Counted from the stretch's first letter, positions 1 to 13,581 are shown. The stretch is DNA of 64,000 nt from Pseudomonas cichorii (GCF_015471405.1 NZ_BLVZ01000002.1:1-64000), one strand, 5' to 3'. Numbers and translations: made by a program. Notes: a model not told the origin generated them from the letters alone.

Positions 1-6
1 GCCCAC

Positions 7-35
7 AAAAAAGGGCGACCGAAGTCGCCCTTTTT
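7..35 (-). terminator. Rho-independent terminator of rpsA
   Basis: A perfect GC-rich stem (GGGCGAC with GTCGCCC, tetraloop CGAA on the plus strand) is flanked by A and T runs. It lies 17 bases beyond the rpsA stop codon. Read on the minus strand it is a hairpin followed by a T run, so it should end the serC-to-rpsA transcript. Confidence 0.9.
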
Positions 36-51
36 CATGGTCAAGCAGAAC

Positions 52-1737
52 TTAGTTCTGTTTTTCCATTTGCGCGCGCAGCAGGTCACCAATAGTGGTT
101 GGACCAGTGCTTTCAGCAGCTTCAGGCTTGCTACGCAGGCTCTGGATAGCTTCTTTCTCGTCTTCAACGTCTTTCGACTTGATGGACAGGCTGATTACGC
201 GGCTCTTGCGGTCAACGCTGATGATCTTGGCTTCGATCTCTTCGCCTTCTTTCAGAACGTTACGCGCGTCTTCAACGCGGTCACGGCTGATTTCGGAGGC
301 TTTGAGGGTAGCTTCGATGTCGTCGGCCAGAGTGATGATGGCGCCTTTGGCGTCAACTTCTTTAACGGTACCGCGAACGATAGCGCCTTTGTCATTGACA
401 GTGACGTACTCGGAGAACGGATCGCTTTCCAGTTGCTTGATACCCAGGGAGATACGCTCACGCTCTGGATCAACAGACAGGATTACGGTGTCGAGCTCGT
501 CGCCCTTCTTGAAGCGACGTACGGCTTCTTCGCCCACTTCGTTCCAGGAGATGTCGGACAGGTGAACCAGGCCGTCGATGCCGCCGTCCAGACCAATGAA
601 GATACCGAAATCGGTGATCGACTTGATGGTGCCGGAGATTTTATCGCCCTTGTTGAACTGGCCAGAGAAATCTTCCCACGGGTTCGATTTGCACTGCTTG
701 ATGCCCAAGGAGATACGACGACGCTCTTCGTCGATGTCCAGAACCATGACTTCCACTTCGTCGCCAACCTGAACGACTTTGGACGGGTGGATGTTCTTGT
801 TGGTCCAGTCCATTTCGGAAACGTGTACCAGGCCTTCCACGCCTTCTTCCAGCTCTGCGAAGCAGCCGTAGTCGGTCAGGTTGGTTACACGCGCGGTAAC
901 GCGGGTGCTTTCCGGGTAACGAGCCTTGATAGCAACCCATGGGTCTTCGCCCAGTTGCTTCAGACCCAGGGAAACACGATTGCGCTCGCGATCGTACTTC
1001 AGGACTTTTACATCGATCTCATCGCCAACATTGACGATTTCCGATGGATGCTTGATACGCTTCCAGGCCATGTCGGTGATGTGCAGCAGGCCATCGACGC
1101 CACCCAGATCGACGAATGCGCCGTAATCGGTGAGGTTCTTGACGATACCTTTGACTTGCTGACCTTCCTGCAGGGACTCGAGCAGTGCTTCGCGCTCTGC
1201 ACTGTTCTCGGCTTCCAGGACGCTGCGACGGGAAACGACAACGTTGTTGCGCTTCTGGTCCAGCTTGATGACCTTGAACTCGAGCTCTTTGCCTTCCAGG
1301 TGCGTGGTGTCGCGCACTGGACGGACGTCAACCAGAGAACCTGGCAGGAACGCACGGATGCCGTTAACGTCGACAGTGAAGCCGCCTTTAACCTTACCGT
1401 TGATAACGCCCTTGACCACTTCTTCAGCTGCGAAAGCCGCTTCCAGAACAATCCAGCACTCGGCGCGCTTGGCTTTTTCGCGGGACAGCTTGGTTTCGCC
1501 AAAGCCGTCTTCTACCGCGTCCAGCGCAACGTGAACTTCGTCACCGACCTTGATGGTCAGCTCGCCAGCGTCGTTGTAGAACTGCTCGAGCGGGATGACG
1601 CCTTCGGACTTCAGGCCAGCGTGTACAGTTACCCAGTCGCCGTCGATGTCGACAACGATACCGGTAATGATGGCGCCCGGCTGAAGGTTCAGGGTTTTTA
1701 GGCTTTCTTCAAAAAGTTCTGCAAAGCTTTCGCTCAT
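52..1737 (-). CDS. rpsA: 30S ribosomal protein S1
   Basis: This is ribosomal protein S1, which binds mRNA leaders on the 30S subunit and helps start translation. The 561-residue product matches the usual length. It shows consecutive S1 RNA-binding repeats; the later ones carry the G-x-V-x-x-(I/L)-T-D-(Y/F)-G-x-F pattern ([58 protein letters not shown]) and each ends near a R-x-x-x-S-L-G-x-K-Q motif. The start [12 protein letters not shown] has an AGGA ribosome site eight bases upstream. It is the last gene of the serC-pheA-tyrA/aroA-cmk group and is closed by a strong terminator. Confidence 0.98.
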   Translation of the reverse strand: MSESFAELFEESLKTLNLQPGAIITGIVVDIDGDWVTVHAGLKSEGVIPLEQFYNDAGELTIKVGDEVHVALDAVEDGFGETKLSREKAKRAECWIVLEAAFAAEEVVKGVINGKVKGGFTVDVNGIRAFLPGSLVDVRPVRDTTHLEGKELEFKVIKLDQKRNNVVVSRRSVLEAENSAEREALLESLQEGQQVKGIVKNLTDYGAFVDLGGVDGLLHITDMAWKRIKHPSEIVNVGDEIDVKVLKYDRERNRVSLGLKQLGEDPWVAIKARYPESTRVTARVTNLTDYGCFAELEEGVEGLVHVSEMDWTNKNIHPSKVVQVGDEVEVMVLDIDEERRRISLGIKQCKSNPWEDFSGQFNKGDKISGTIKSITDFGIFIGLDGGIDGLVHLSDISWNEVGEEAVRRFKKGDELDTVILSVDPERERISLGIKQLESDPFSEYVTVNDKGAIVRGTVKEVDAKGAIITLADDIEATLKASEISRDRVEDARNVLKEGEEIEAKIISVDRKSRVISLSIKSKDVEDEKEAIQSLRSKPEAAESTGPTTIGDLLRAQMEKQN

Positions 1738-1756
1738 TTTAATTCCTGTTGATCAA

Positions 1757-1798
1757 GGGCGAAGAATACGCCCATCTGCCACGTCCCAGACAACGTGG
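1757..1798 (-). promoter_or_regulatory. rpsA leader hairpins
   Basis: The 122-base gap between cmk and rpsA holds two small stems just upstream of the rpsA ribosome site: GGGCG/CGCCC (arms 1757-1761 and 1769-1773) and CCACGT/ACGTGG (arms 1779-1784 and 1793-1798). In enterobacteria S1 represses its own translation through a structured rpsA leader. That these hairpins play the same role here is inference. Confidence 0.4.
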
Positions 1799-1859
1799 GT
1801 TTCGTTCATGTAAAAGGAAGCTGGCAGGACTAAATCTGGTCGCCTGTGCAGCTCCTTGA

Positions 1860-2549
1860 TCACCCGGCGATATCGCGTAGCGCGACCTCACTCAGAATGC
1901 GTTCCAGCACCTGCTCGATGGATAACTCGGTGGAATCCAGCTGTATGGCGTCATGCGCCGGCTTTAGCGGAGCTACCGCTCGCTGGGTGTCGCGCTCATC
2001 GCGCGCACATATCTCATCTAGCAGACTCGACAGACTAACATCATCACCCTTGGCCTTCAACTGCAAGTAACGACGACGTGCACGCTCCTCGGCACTGGCA
2101 GTGAGAAAAATCTTCAGGGGCGCGTCGGGAAACACCACCGTTCCCATGTCGCGGCCATCGGCAACGAGCCCCGGCTCTTCCTGAAACGCACGCTGGCGCT
2201 GCAACAACGCATCACGCACTGCGGGCAAGGAAGCAACCTGCGAGGCACCGCTGCCAATCTGCTCGTTACGGATGGCATGGGTAACATCCTCACCCTCAAG
2301 GATGATGCGCTGCCCCTGACCACCGGAAGTCGTCTCGAACTGCACATCAAGATGTGCCGCCAGCAGCTTCAGCGCCTCTTCATTGGTCAGATCGACACCG
2401 TGGTTGCGTGCCGCAAAGGCCAGCAAACGGTAAAGAGCGCCGGAATCGAGCAGACACCAGCCCAGATGCTTGGCAAGCAAACCGGCAACAGTGCCCTTCC
2501 CCGAGCCGCTAGGGCCGTCGATGGTTATAACGGGTGCTTTGATTTTCAC
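1860..2549 (-). CDS. cmk: Cytidylate kinase
   Basis: Cytidylate kinase phosphorylates CMP and dCMP to the diphosphates. The 229-residue product begins (V)[22 protein letters not shown], a P-loop at the N-terminus, and has the CMP-binding R-D-M-G-T region ([15 protein letters not shown]). I chose the GTG at 2549 because it follows AGAGGATCAAAA and overlaps the tyrA/aroA stop by four bases (GTGA). A longer frame to 2633 would run inside the upstream gene. The overlap implies translational coupling. Confidence 0.96.
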   Translation of the reverse strand: MKIKAPVITIDGPSGSGKGTVAGLLAKHLGWCLLDSGALYRLLAFAARNHGVDLTNEEALKLLAAHLDVQFETTSGGQGQRIILEGEDVTHAIRNEQIGSGASQVASLPAVRDALLQRQRAFQEEPGLVADGRDMGTVVFPDAPLKIFLTASAEERARRRYLQLKAKGDDVSLSSLLDEICARDERDTQRAVAPLKPAHDAIQLDSTELSIEQVLERILSEVALRDIAG

Positions 2550-4789
2550 TTTTGATCCTCTTGCGCGACACGCATACCGACTTGAGCGCACAGCGCCAGA
2601 AAATTGGGAAACGATGTGGCGACGTTCGCACAATCGTGGATACGGATCGGTGCCGATGCCCGCAATGATGCAACACTGAATGCCATTGCAATGCGGTGAT
2701 CGCCATGAGCATCGATCTCGGCACCGCCCATGGAACCGCCTTCAATAATAATGCCATCCGGCGTCGGCTCAACCTTGATACCCAACGCCAGCAGACCGTC
2801 GGCCATGGCCTGAATCCGGTCAGACTCCTTGACTCGCAACTCCTGGGCACCGCGCAGGACAGTGCGCCCCTGGGCACAGGCCGCTGCAATGAACAGCACC
2901 GGAAACTCGTCGATGGCCAACGGCACCAGCGCTTCCGGGATATCTACACCTTTCAGGGAAGCAGAGCGCACGCGCAGGTCCGCAACAGGCTCACCTCCCA
3001 CTTCACGCGGGTTTTCCAGGGTGATATCACCGCCCATCAGGCGAAGAATATCAATAACACCTGAACGTGTCGGATTGACGCCCACATGTTCAAGCAGCAG
3101 CTCGGAACCCTCGGTAATCGAGGCCGCCACCATGAAAAACGCTGCCGATGAAATATCCGCCGGCACTTCTATACGGGTCGCGACCAGTTTATGCCCGGAC
3201 TCGACCGAAACCTTGTTGCCCTCGACCGACAGCGGATAGCCGAAGCCACGCAGCATGCGCTCGGTATGATCGCGTGTGAGTGCCGGCTCGCTGACCACTG
3301 TCTCGCCGTGTGCATACAAACCGGCCAGCAACAGGCAGGATTTGACCTGCGCACTGGCCATTGGCGTAGTGTAGGCTCGACCCGAGAGTTTTCCTGCACC
3401 ATGAATGGTCAGTGGCGGACGGCCATCGGCAGCCGTTTCGATGACAGCACCCATTTCACGCAAAGGATCGACCACACGACTCATGGGGCGCCTGGAGAGC
3501 GAGGCATCGCCCGTCAGGGTACTGTCGAAATCCTGCGCGGCCAGCAGCCCCGACAGCAGACGCATGGAGGTTCCGGAATTCCCCAGATAGATCGGGCCGG
3601 GCGCAGCTTTCAGGCCGCGCATGCCGACACCATGGATCGTCACGCGACCATGATGCGGGCCTTCGATCACCACGCCCATGTCACGGAAGGCCTGCAAGGT
3701 CGCCAGCGCATCCTCGCCTTCAAGAAAACCTTCGACCTCGGTGGTGCCTTCAGCCAGAGAACCCAGCATGATCGAGCGGTGGGAGATGGATTTGTCACCC
3801 GGCACTCGAACATTGCCGCTGACACGGCCTCCGGGGCTGGCAACAAAGACCAGATCATCCGTGCTGGTAGGCTCTACATAGGCGCGACGGGCGAGAATCT
3901 TGCCGAAGTGCTCCCGGGCAACACGGGCACGGGTAAACACGCCCAGCAACTGATGCCCATCGCCTGTATCCACAGCTTCACGCAAGGCATCGAGGTCGCT
4001 GCGGAATGTATCCAGCGTTCGCAGCACCGCCTCGCGGTTGGCCAGAAAGATATCGTGCCACATCACCGGATCACTGCCTGCGATGCGGGTGAAATCACGA
4101 AAGCCGCCTGCTGCGTACCTGAATATCTCCAGGTTCTCGTTACGCTTGGCCAGAGAATCCACCAGACCGAATGCCAGCAAATGCGGCAAGTGACTGGTCG
4201 CGGCCAGCACCTCATCGTGACGCTCGACCTGCATGTGCTCGACATCGGCACCCAGTACCGACCAGAGGCGATCAACCAGCGCAACGGCATCGGGATCGGT
4301 CTCGGCCAACGGCGTCAGGATCACCTTATGCCGCCGGAACAGCTCGGAATTCGACGCCTCGACACCACTCTGCTCGGAACCCGCAATCGGGTGCCCCGGC
4401 ACGAAACGGGTCGGCATATGGCCGAACGCAAGCCGCGCAGCCCTGACCACATTGCCCTTGGCACTGCCGACATCCGTCAGGATGGCATTGCCAAGATCAA
4501 GGGGAGCCAGCAGCGCAAGCAGCTTTTCCATCGCCAGAATAGGAACTGCAAGCTGAATGACATCAGCGCCACGACAAGCGGCAGCCAGATCATCCTCGCA
4601 ACGATCCACAACCCCCAACTCAACGGCCAGCTTGCGTGAGCGCGGGTCAAGATCGACCCCCACCACCTCACGGCACAGACCGCTTTCGCGAACACCTTTG
4701 GCAAAGGAGCCGCCGATCAAACCCAGACCGACGACCACAAGCCGACCAATAACAGGTCGAACGGACTGCACCGACGTGAAATCAACCAC
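2546..4789 (-). CDS. tyrA-aroA: Fused prephenate dehydrogenase / 3-phosphoshikimate 1-carboxyvinyltransferase
   Basis: This is a two-enzyme fusion seen in Pseudomonas. The N-terminal part (about residues 15-295) is a TyrA-type dehydrogenase for tyrosine synthesis with the Rossmann motif [15 protein letters not shown]. The C-terminal part (about 305-747) is EPSP synthase of the shikimate pathway, with [21 protein letters not shown] and the late RVKESDR motif. I placed the start at GTG 4789, giving 747 residues, close to the length I recall for the P. aeruginosa fusion. This GTG overlaps the stop of a 30-codon hisC2 remnant by eight bases. The frame stays open to an ATG at 4840, so the start is not certain. 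Confidence 0.94.
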   Translation of the reverse strand: MVDFTSVQSVRPVIGRLVVVGLGLIGGSFAKGVRESGLCREVVGVDLDPRSRKLAVELGVVDRCEDDLAAACRGADVIQLAVPILAMEKLLALLAPLDLGNAILTDVGSAKGNVVRAARLAFGHMPTRFVPGHPIAGSEQSGVEASNSELFRRHKVILTPLAETDPDAVALVDRLWSVLGADVEHMQVERHDEVLAATSHLPHLLAFGLVDSLAKRNENLEIFRYAAGGFRDFTRIAGSDPVMWHDIFLANREAVLRTLDTFRSDLDALREAVDTGDGHQLLGVFTRARVAREHFGKILARRAYVEPTSTDDLVFVASPGGRVSGNVRVPGDKSISHRSIMLGSLAEGTTEVEGFLEGEDALATLQAFRDMGVVIEGPHHGRVTIHGVGMRGLKAAPGPIYLGNSGTSMRLLSGLLAAQDFDSTLTGDASLSRRPMSRVVDPLREMGAVIETAADGRPPLTIHGAGKLSGRAYTTPMASAQVKSCLLLAGLYAHGETVVSEPALTRDHTERMLRGFGYPLSVEGNKVSVESGHKLVATRIEVPADISSAAFFMVAASITEGSELLLEHVGVNPTRSGVIDILRLMGGDITLENPREVGGEPVADLRVRSASLKGVDIPEALVPLAIDEFPVLFIAAACAQGRTVLRGAQELRVKESDRIQAMADGLLALGIKVEPTPDGIIIEGGSMGGAEIDAHGDHRIAMAFSVASLRASAPIRIHDCANVATSFPNFLALCAQVGMRVAQEDQK

Positions 4790-4874
4790 GCGCAGAAACC
4801 TTGTGACTGACACCCGCGCAAGGCGAACGTGTTTGCACACCCGGCAGCGCCGGAGTGAAGAAATCGCTGCTCAT
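4782..4874 (-). pseudogene. hisC2 remnant minigene
   Basis: A 30-codon frame (MSSDFFTPALPGVQTRSP...KVSARG) sits between pheA and tyrA/aroA, where many pseudomonads carry hisC2, a histidinol-phosphate aminotransferase. Its first 18 residues resemble HisC2 N-termini (MSx-DF-x-x-x-A-x-PGVQ-x-x-SP) and its last residues resemble the HisC2 C-terminus (KVLARG) as I remember them. The roughly 320 codons in between are missing. Start, ribosome site (GAAGAGA) and stop are kept, and the stop overlaps the tyrA/aroA GTG. The simplest reading is one internal deletion that left a short coupling peptide; the comparison is from memory. Confidence 0.6.
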
Positions 4875-4885
4875 GTATCGTCTCT

Positions 4886-5980
4886 TCAAAGAACCGCTTT
4901 CGGGTAGGAACCCAGCACCTTCAGTGCAACGGCTTCATGACTGATCTTCTCCAGCACCGCCTTGACCAGCGGATCCTGGTGGTGCCCCACGAAATCGATG
5001 AAGAACACATAAGTCCACTTGCCACTGCGCGAAGGACGGGTTTCGATGCGGGTCAGGTCCAGCCCGTTCTCATGGAACGGCACCAGCAGCTCATGCAAGG
5101 CACCCGGCTTGTTGCTCATCGACACAATGATCGAGGTCTTGTCGTCACCGGTCGGCGGCACTTCCTGATTACCGATGATCAGGAACCGCGTGGAATTGTC
5201 GGGACGATCTTCGATCTTCTCGGCCAGACGTGTCAGACCATACAGGCTGGCTGCCATGTCTCCGGCAATGGCGGCGGAATTCCACTCGCTCTTGACCCGC
5301 TTGGCCGCTTCGGCGTTGCTGGCGACAGCGACACGCTCGACATTCGGGTAATGGGCGTCCAGCCACTTGCGGCATTGAGCCAGCGACTGGGCATGGGAAT
5401 AGATGCGGGTAATGCTTTGAGTCTTGGTGCTCTCACCGACCAGCAAATGGTGGTGAATACGCAACTCGACCTCGCCACAGATGACCATGTCGTGTTCGAG
5501 GAAGCTGTCGAGGGTGTGATTGACCGCGCCCTCGGTGGAGTTTTCCACCGGCACGACGCCGAAATTCACTGCACCGGCAACCACTTCGCGGAACACTTCA
5601 TCGATAGCTGCCATGGGCAGACTGATGACGGCATGCCCGAAATGCTTCATGGCCGCGGCCTGGGTAAACGTCCCTTCAGGCCCCAGATAAGCGACCTTCA
5701 GCGGCTGCTCCAGCGCCAGGCAGGAAGACATGATTTCGCGGAACAGACGCGCCATCTCTTCGTTACTCAGCGGACCACGGTTGCGATCCATGACACGCTT
5801 GAGAACCTGAGCCTCACGCTCCGGGCGATAGAACACAGGCACTTCGCCTTCCGCCAGCGAGGACATTTTCACCCGCGCCACTTCCTGCGCGCAGCGAGCG
5901 CGCTCGCTGATCAACTCCAGAACCTTTTCGTCCAGGCTGTCGATGCGGACTCGCAGCGCCTTGAGTTCTTGCTCGGACAT
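4886..5980 (-). CDS. pheA: Chorismate mutase / prephenate dehydratase (P-protein)
   Basis: This bifunctional enzyme converts chorismate to prephenate and then phenylpyruvate for phenylalanine synthesis. Residues 1-90 form the AroQ chorismate mutase (LRVRIDSLDEKVLELISERARCAQEVARVK). The prephenate dehydratase part follows (VAYLGPEGTFTQAAA, NFGVVPVENSTEGAVNHTLD, and TRFLIIG). A C-terminal ACT domain (TSIIVSMSNKPGALHELL, then LTRIETRPSR) is the usual site of phenylalanine feedback inhibition. Its ATG shares one base with the serC stop (TGATG). The next frame downstream is the hisC2 remnant. Confidence 0.97.
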   Translation of the reverse strand: MSEQELKALRVRIDSLDEKVLELISERARCAQEVARVKMSSLAEGEVPVFYRPEREAQVLKRVMDRNRGPLSNEEMARLFREIMSSCLALEQPLKVAYLGPEGTFTQAAAMKHFGHAVISLPMAAIDEVFREVVAGAVNFGVVPVENSTEGAVNHTLDSFLEHDMVICGEVELRIHHHLLVGESTKTQSITRIYSHAQSLAQCRKWLDAHYPNVERVAVASNAEAAKRVKSEWNSAAIAGDMAASLYGLTRLAEKIEDRPDNSTRFLIIGNQEVPPTGDDKTSIIVSMSNKPGALHELLVPFHENGLDLTRIETRPSRSGKWTYVFFIDFVGHHQDPLVKAVLEKISHEAVALKVLGSYPKAVL

Positions 5981-7065
5981 CAGCCGTGTTCCTTCTCGAA
6001 GTCTTTCATGTAGGTCACCAGCGCATTGACTGCATTGATGTCGACAGCATTGTAGATGGAAGCACGCATGCCGCCGACCGAGCGATGGCCCTTGAGGTTG
6101 AGCAGGCCATTGGCATCGGCACCCGCCAGGAACGGCTTGTCCAGGCGATCATCGGCCAGACGGAACGGCACGTTCATCCAGGAGCGATCGGGCTTGTTGA
6201 TCGGGTTGCTGTACAGCTCGCTGGCATCGATGAAGTCATACAGGGTGCGCTTCTTGACTTCATTGAGCTTGCCGATGGCTTCGACGCCACCCTGCTCCTT
6301 GAGCCACTCAAAGACCAGACCCGACAGATACCAGGCCAGGGTCGGCGGCGTGTTGTACATCGAACCGTTATCGGCTGCGACCTTGTAGTCGAGCATGGTC
6401 GGGCAGAGCGCACGGGCACGACCGAGCAAGTCTTCACGAATGATGACGACGACGATGCCGCTCGGGCCGATGTTCTTCTGGGCGCCGGCGTAGATCATTC
6501 CGAAGCGCGAAACGTCCACCGGACGGGAAAGAATGTCGGAGGACATGTCCGCGACCAGCGGAACGTCGCCGGTTTCCGGAATCCAGTCGAACTCCAGGCC
6601 ACCGATGGTTTCGTTCGGCGCGTAATGAACGTAGGCAGCGTCCCTGGACAGCTTCCACTCGTTCTGGCCAGGAATGGCAAAGTAGTCGTAGGGCTTGGCG
6701 CTGGCGGCGACATTGACCGTACCGTAGCGCGAAGCCTCTTCAATTGCCTTCTGCGACCAGATGCCGGTATCAATGTAGTCGGCCTTGCCGTTTTCCGGCA
6801 ACAGGTTCAGGGCGATCTGGGCAAACTGCTGGCTGGCACCGCCTTGCAGGAACAGCACCTTGTAGTTCGAGGGGATGGTCAGCAGGTCGCGAAGATCCTG
6901 CTCGGCCTTGATGGCGATGGAGACGAACTCATCGCTGCGATGGCTCATCTCCATCACGGACAGGCCCTTGCCGTGCCAGTCCAGAAGCTCCGCCTGGGCA
7001 CGCAACAGAACCGCTTCAGGAAGCGCAGCAGGGCCTGCGCAAAAGTTAAAGGCTCGCTTGCTCAT
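5980..7065 (-). CDS. serC: Phosphoserine aminotransferase
   Basis: A PLP enzyme that makes 3-phosphoserine for serine synthesis and also acts in the pyridoxine pathway. The start MSKRAFNFCAGPAALPEAVL gives 361 residues, the usual length, and follows GAGAGTGG. The PLP lysine lies in IYAGAQKNIGPSG. Other family blocks include FLQGGASQQFAQIALNLL and GHRSVGGMRASIYNA near the C-terminus. It is the first gene of the operon running left to rpsA, and its stop overlaps the pheA start. Confidence 0.97.
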   Translation of the reverse strand: MSKRAFNFCAGPAALPEAVLLRAQAELLDWHGKGLSVMEMSHRSDEFVSIAIKAEQDLRDLLTIPSNYKVLFLQGGASQQFAQIALNLLPENGKADYIDTGIWSQKAIEEASRYGTVNVAASAKPYDYFAIPGQNEWKLSRDAAYVHYAPNETIGGLEFDWIPETGDVPLVADMSSDILSRPVDVSRFGMIYAGAQKNIGPSGIVVVIIREDLLGRARALCPTMLDYKVAADNGSMYNTPPTLAWYLSGLVFEWLKEQGGVEAIGKLNEVKKRTLYDFIDASELYSNPINKPDRSWMNVPFRLADDRLDKPFLAGADANGLLNLKGHRSVGGMRASIYNAVDINAVNALVTYMKDFEKEHG

Positions 7066-7177
7066 ATCCACTCTCGTCAAATGCGTTGGGTCTTACGCGC
7101 TTCTTTGTCGAAGCAGGCCGGACAGCTGTTGGCCACTTCTGCAGGAATACGTATTCGGCCACACGACCGAATGTCGC

Positions 7178-7228
7178 AAGGGCTGAGTCACCTGTAATGC
7201 ACATGCATTCACAGACGAGCCAGCCCTT
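7178..7228. repeat. Inverted repeat between serC and gyrA
   Basis: Perfect 8-base arms AAGGGCTG (7178-7185) and CAGCCCTT (7221-7228) enclose a second near-symmetrical stretch around GCACATGC. There is no T run, so it is not a standard terminator. It lies just downstream of gyrA and upstream of serC and may affect the 3' end of gyrA mRNA or the serC promoter region. Confidence 0.45.
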
Positions 7229-7247
7229 ACCGGATTTACGTTACAAC

Positions 7248-10022
<2,775 letters not shown>

Positions 10023-10050
10023 GAGAAGCCTGATTCCTTTTTCTGGTGAA

Positions 10051-10082
10051 ACCTCGTACATCCATACGGGATAGACGAAGCT
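10051..10082 (-). promoter_or_regulatory. gyrA leader hairpin
   Basis: On the minus strand, about 30 bases before the gyrA ATG, AGCTTCGT and ACGAGGT pair, and inside them TATCC pairs with GGATG around a short CGTAT loop, giving a stem of roughly 12 pairs. A conserved gyrA RNA motif has been described upstream of gyrA in Pseudomonas. I think this is that element, but I cannot check it against the covariance model. Confidence 0.5.
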
Positions 10083-10233
10083 CGCCGCCGCCGGCATTTG
10101 CCAGGCAACGACTTACGACAAATCAACGAGTTATGCCATGGATCTGCGCAGTAAGGGCGACTACTGATAGCGCCGTTGGAAACCGCCGGATATTACCACA
10201 ATCGCTGTCACGCTCCTATCCTTTGAAAGCGCT

Positions 10234-10264
10234 GAAAACAAGCCGCCCCGAACGAGGGAGCGGC
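10234..10264 (-). terminator. Probable terminator of mtnA
   Basis: On the minus strand, GCCGCTCC pairs with GGGGCGGC (one G-U pair) around a short loop and is followed by TTGTTTTC. It starts about 15 bases beyond the mtnA stop and lies upstream of the gyrA leader. The T tract is short, so the call is moderate. Confidence 0.6.
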
Positions 10265-10279
10265 CAGACTGCGAAACGA

Positions 10280-11356
10280 TCAATGCAAGTGCTTGCGGCT
10301 CATGAGCTGGGCCATCTTGGCGGTATCAGGACGCTCGACGATGCCCTTTTCGGTCACGATGGCGTCGATCAGATCGGCCGGCGTCACATCGAACACCGGA
10401 TTGAAGGCCTCGACATCAGCCCCCACGCGATGACCACCCACTTCGAGCAGTTCACGCCCGTCACGCTCTTCAATGACAATGTCTTCGCCGCTGGGCATAT
10501 CCATATCAATCGTAGAGCTTGGCGCCACGACCATGAAACGCACGCCGTGGTGCATGGCCGCAACGGCCAGCTGATAAGTGCCGATCTTGTTGGCCACATC
10601 GCCATTGGCGGTAATGCGGTCGGCACCGACGATGACCCAGGTAATGCCCTTGGTACGCATCAGATGCGCGGCTGCGGAGTCGGCATTGAGGGTGACCGGA
10701 ATCCCCTCGTTCGCCAATTCCCAGGCCGTCAGACGCGAACCTTGCAGCCAGGGCCGGGTTTCGTCGGCATAAACATGCTCGATCATGCCTTCAAGATGCG
10801 CGGCACGGATCACGCCCAGCGCAGTACCAAAGCCGCCCGTCGCCAGGGCGCCCGTATTGCAATGGGTCAGGACTGCCTGCAGGTTGCCCTGATGCTTGCG
10901 AATGAGATCCGCCCCCAACTGCGCCATGGTCAGATTGGCTTCACGGTCGCTCAGATGGATCGCCACGGCTTCGGCTTCCAGAACAGCCAGAGGGTCATCC
11001 CCTTCCTTGAGCCGTTGCAGGCGGTCGCGCATCCGGTTCAGCGCCCAGAAAAGATTGACGGCCGTGGGGCGCGAATCCGCGAGCAGCGAGAAGTCTTCCT
11101 CCAGCGCTGCCTGCCAGTCACCACCCGCCGCGAACCTCGCACGCGCGCCCAGCACAACGCCATAGGCTGCCGCGATACCGATTGCAGGCGCGCCGCGCAC
11201 TACCATCGAGCGAATCGCTTCGGCCACTGCCGCAGCACCGTTATAAGCGTGCCAGGTTTCCTCGAACGGCAGCACACGCTGATCCAGGAGATACAGAGTG
11301 TCATCTCGCCAATCGATGGCCTTTACCTTCTCCGCAGCCAATAGCCGATCGCGCAT
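10280..11356 (-). CDS. mtnA: Methylthioribose-1-phosphate isomerase
   Basis: Isomerises 5-methylthioribose 1-phosphate to the ribulose form in the methionine salvage pathway. The start [27 protein letters not shown] gives 358 residues. Family blocks seen are [54 protein letters not shown] and [17 protein letters not shown]; these contain the catalytic Cys and the Asp residues of the fold. It is divergent from mtaD, which handles methylthioadenosine, so the two genes act on neighbouring metabolites. Confidence 0.96.
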   Translation of the reverse strand: MRDRLLAAEKVKAIDWRDDTLYLLDQRVLPFEETWHAYNGAAAVAEAIRSMVVRGAPAIGIAAAYGVVLGARARFAAGGDWQAALEEDFSLLADSRPTAVNLFWALNRMRDRLQRLKEGDDPLAVLEAEAVAIHLSDREANLTMAQLGADLIRKHQGNLQAVLTHCNTGALATGGFGTALGVIRAAHLEGMIEHVYADETRPWLQGSRLTAWELANEGIPVTLNADSAAAHLMRTKGITWVIVGADRITANGDVANKIGTYQLAVAAMHHGVRFMVVAPSSTIDMDMPSGEDIVIEERDGRELLEVGGHRVGADVEAFNPVFDVTPADLIDAIVTEKGIVERPDTAKMAQLMSRKHLH

Positions 11357-11479
11357 TACCACCCACTCCATCTCGAAAATCCAAAGCCCGGAATCAAAAG
11401 GGGACGATTATAGCGAGCCGACCGCGAAGGTGCTCGGGTATACTTCGCCATTATTGCAATAAGCTCTGGAAGCCCTGAC

Positions 11480-12808
11480 ATGCCGAACGCAACAGCACCG
11501 CTCGACCTCCTGCTCCTGCCCAGCTGGCTGGTGCCGGTCGAACCTGCAGGCGTGGTACTCAAGGATCATGGACTCGGCATCCGCGATGGCTGCATCGTTT
11601 ATATAGGCCCCAGAGCCGAGGCATTGAAACACAACGCCCTGCACGTGCAGGAGTTGCCCGGCATGCTGCTCACGCCAGGACTGATCAATGCCCACGGCCA
11701 CGCGGCAATGACCCTTTTCCGCGGTCTGGCCGATGATATGCCGCTGATGACCTGGCTGCAGGACCATATCTGGCCTTCCGAAGGCAAATGGGTCACCGAA
11801 GACTTTGTACGCGATGGCACGGACCTGGCCATTGCCGAACAGATCAAGGGCGGCATCACCTGCTTCTCGGACATGTACTTCTACCCCAAGGTTGCCGCAG
11901 ACCGGGCCCATAGCAGCGGTATCCGCGCCCAGATCACCGTGCCGGTGCTGGACTTCCCGATTCCGGGAGCCAGGACCACCGACGAATCCCTGCACATCGG
12001 GGTCGAGCTGTTCAACGACCTGATTCATCACCCGCGCATCAAGATTGCCTTCGGCCCACATGCGCCCTACACCGTCAGCGACGAAAATCTGGAAAAGGTC
12101 CGGGTCATCGCGGACGAACTCGACGCCATGATTCAGATGCATGTGCATGAAACAGCCTTCGAGGTCGAGCAATCCCTCGAACAACGCCAGGAACGCCCAC
12201 TGGCGCGACTGAACCGCCTCGGCATGCTGGGGCCGCGCTTCCAGGCCGTACATATGACGCAAATCAGCGACGACGACCTGGCTTTACTGGTAGAAAGCAA
12301 CTCCAGCGTACTGCATTGCCCGGAATCCAACCTGAAACTGGCCAGTGGCTTCTGCCCGGTGGAGCGCCTGTGGCAAGCCGGCGTCAACGTTGCGGTGGGA
12401 ACCGATGGCGCAGCCAGTAACAATGACCTGGACCTGCTCGGCGAAACACGCACTGCGGCCTTGCTGGCCAAGGCTGTCGCGGGCTCGGCAACAGCGCTGG
12501 ATGCGCATCGGGCATTGCGCATGGCGACCCTGAACGGCGCACGCGCCCTGGGCATCCAGGCCGAGACGGGCTCGCTGGAAATCGGCAAGGCGGCCGATAT
12601 CGTCGCGTTCGATCTTTCCAGGCTGGAGCAGCAACCGATCTATGATCCAGTGTCACAGCTTATATACGCCACCGGCCGCGACTGCGTGAGCCATGTCTGG
12701 GTGGCCGGCAAGCAATTGCTCGACAATCGCCGCCTGACACGAATGGACGAATCGGCGCTACGCGAGACCGCGATTGCCTGGGGCAAACGCATTGGCGGCG
12801 CAAACTGA
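11480..12808 (+). CDS. mtaD: Methylthioadenosine/S-adenosylhomocysteine deaminase family (TRZ/ATZ) hydrolase
   Basis: A metal-dependent amidohydrolase of 442 residues. It carries the metal-binding HxH ([13 protein letters not shown]), a conserved HVHE ([12 protein letters not shown]), a later His in MTQ-region VHMTQ, and the Asp motif [17 protein letters not shown]. The P. aeruginosa orthologue, as I recall, deaminates 5'-methylthioadenosine to methylthioinosine, which fits its place opposite mtnA. The exact substrate cannot be read from sequence alone. The ATG lies 120 bases from the mtnA start, leaving room for divergent promoters. Confidence 0.9.
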   Translation: MPNATAPLDLLLLPSWLVPVEPAGVVLKDHGLGIRDGCIVYIGPRAEALKHNALHVQELPGMLLTPGLINAHGHAAMTLFRGLADDMPLMTWLQDHIWPSEGKWVTEDFVRDGTDLAIAEQIKGGITCFSDMYFYPKVAADRAHSSGIRAQITVPVLDFPIPGARTTDESLHIGVELFNDLIHHPRIKIAFGPHAPYTVSDENLEKVRVIADELDAMIQMHVHETAFEVEQSLEQRQERPLARLNRLGMLGPRFQAVHMTQISDDDLALLVESNSSVLHCPESNLKLASGFCPVERLWQAGVNVAVGTDGAASNNDLDLLGETRTAALLAKAVAGSATALDAHRALRMATLNGARALGIQAETGSLEIGKAADIVAFDLSRLEQQPIYDPVSQLIYATGRDCVSHVWVAGKQLLDNRRLTRMDESALRETAIAWGKRIGGAN

Positions 12809-12879
12809 ATACATGAAGGCCTGGCCTGTCTGATCGCCGGGCCTCTGAAAACGAATTTCAAGTTCAAGAGGTAACCCCC

Positions 12880-13578
12880 ATGAGCAACGTCGACCGCGCA
12901 GAAATCGCCAAATTCGAGGCACTGGCACATCGTTGGTGGGATCGTGAAAGCGAATTCAAGCCGCTGCACGATATCAATCCGCTTCGGGTCAACTGGATCG
13001 ACGAACGGGTCAATCTGGCGGGCAAGAAAGTGCTCGACGTCGGTTGTGGCGGCGGCATTCTCAGCGAGGCCATGGCCCAGCGCGGCGCTACCGTGACCGG
13101 CATCGACATGGGCGAAGCCCCATTGGCCGTGGCCCAGTTGCATCAGCTCGAATCCGGCGTGAATGTCGAGTACCGTCAGATCACCGCCGAAGACCTGGCC
13201 GAAGAAATGCCCGAGCAGTTCGATGTGGTGACCTGCCTGGAAATGCTGGAGCACGTACCGGACCCTTCTTCCGTGATCCGCGCCTGCTATCGCATGGTCA
13301 AGCCCGGCGGCCAGGTGTTCTTCTCCACCATCAACCGCAACCCCAAGGCTTACCTGTTCGCGATTGTCGGCGCCGAATACATCATGGGCCTGCTGCCACG
13401 CGGCACACATGACTTCAAGAAATTCATCCGCCCGTCGGAGCTGGGTGCCTGGAGCCGCGATGCCGGCCTGCAGGTCAAGGACATCATCGGCCTGACCTAC
13501 AACCCGCTGACCAAGCACTACAAGCTGGCCTCGGATGTAGACGTCAACTACATGATCCAGACACTGCGGGAGGCATAA
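12880..13578 (+). CDS. ubiG: Ubiquinone biosynthesis O-methyltransferase
   Basis: SAM-dependent enzyme that carries out both O-methylations of ubiquinone synthesis. The 232-residue product has the SAM motif [17 protein letters not shown] and the family stretch [18 protein letters not shown] at the N-terminus, followed by later motifs [16 protein letters not shown] and [23 protein letters not shown] precedes the ATG. It begins a tight cluster with mupP (3-base gap) and the SDR gene. Confidence 0.97.
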   Translation: MSNVDRAEIAKFEALAHRWWDRESEFKPLHDINPLRVNWIDERVNLAGKKVLDVGCGGGILSEAMAQRGATVTGIDMGEAPLAVAQLHQLESGVNVEYRQITAEDLAEEMPEQFDVVTCLEMLEHVPDPSSVIRACYRMVKPGGQVFFSTINRNPKAYLFAIVGAEYIMGLLPRGTHDFKKFIRPSELGAWSRDAGLQVKDIIGLTYNPLTKHYKLASDVDVNYMIQTLREA

Positions 13579-13581
13579 GGC

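Noticed and set aside
37..1701. Open frame of 554 codons opposite rpsA
   Set aside because: Antisense to a certain ribosomal protein gene; composition is a shadow of rpsA codons.
12817..12844. Hairpin between mtaD and ubiG
   Set aside because: AGGCCTGGC/GCCGGGCCT can pair with one wobble but has no T run, so I did not list it as a terminator.
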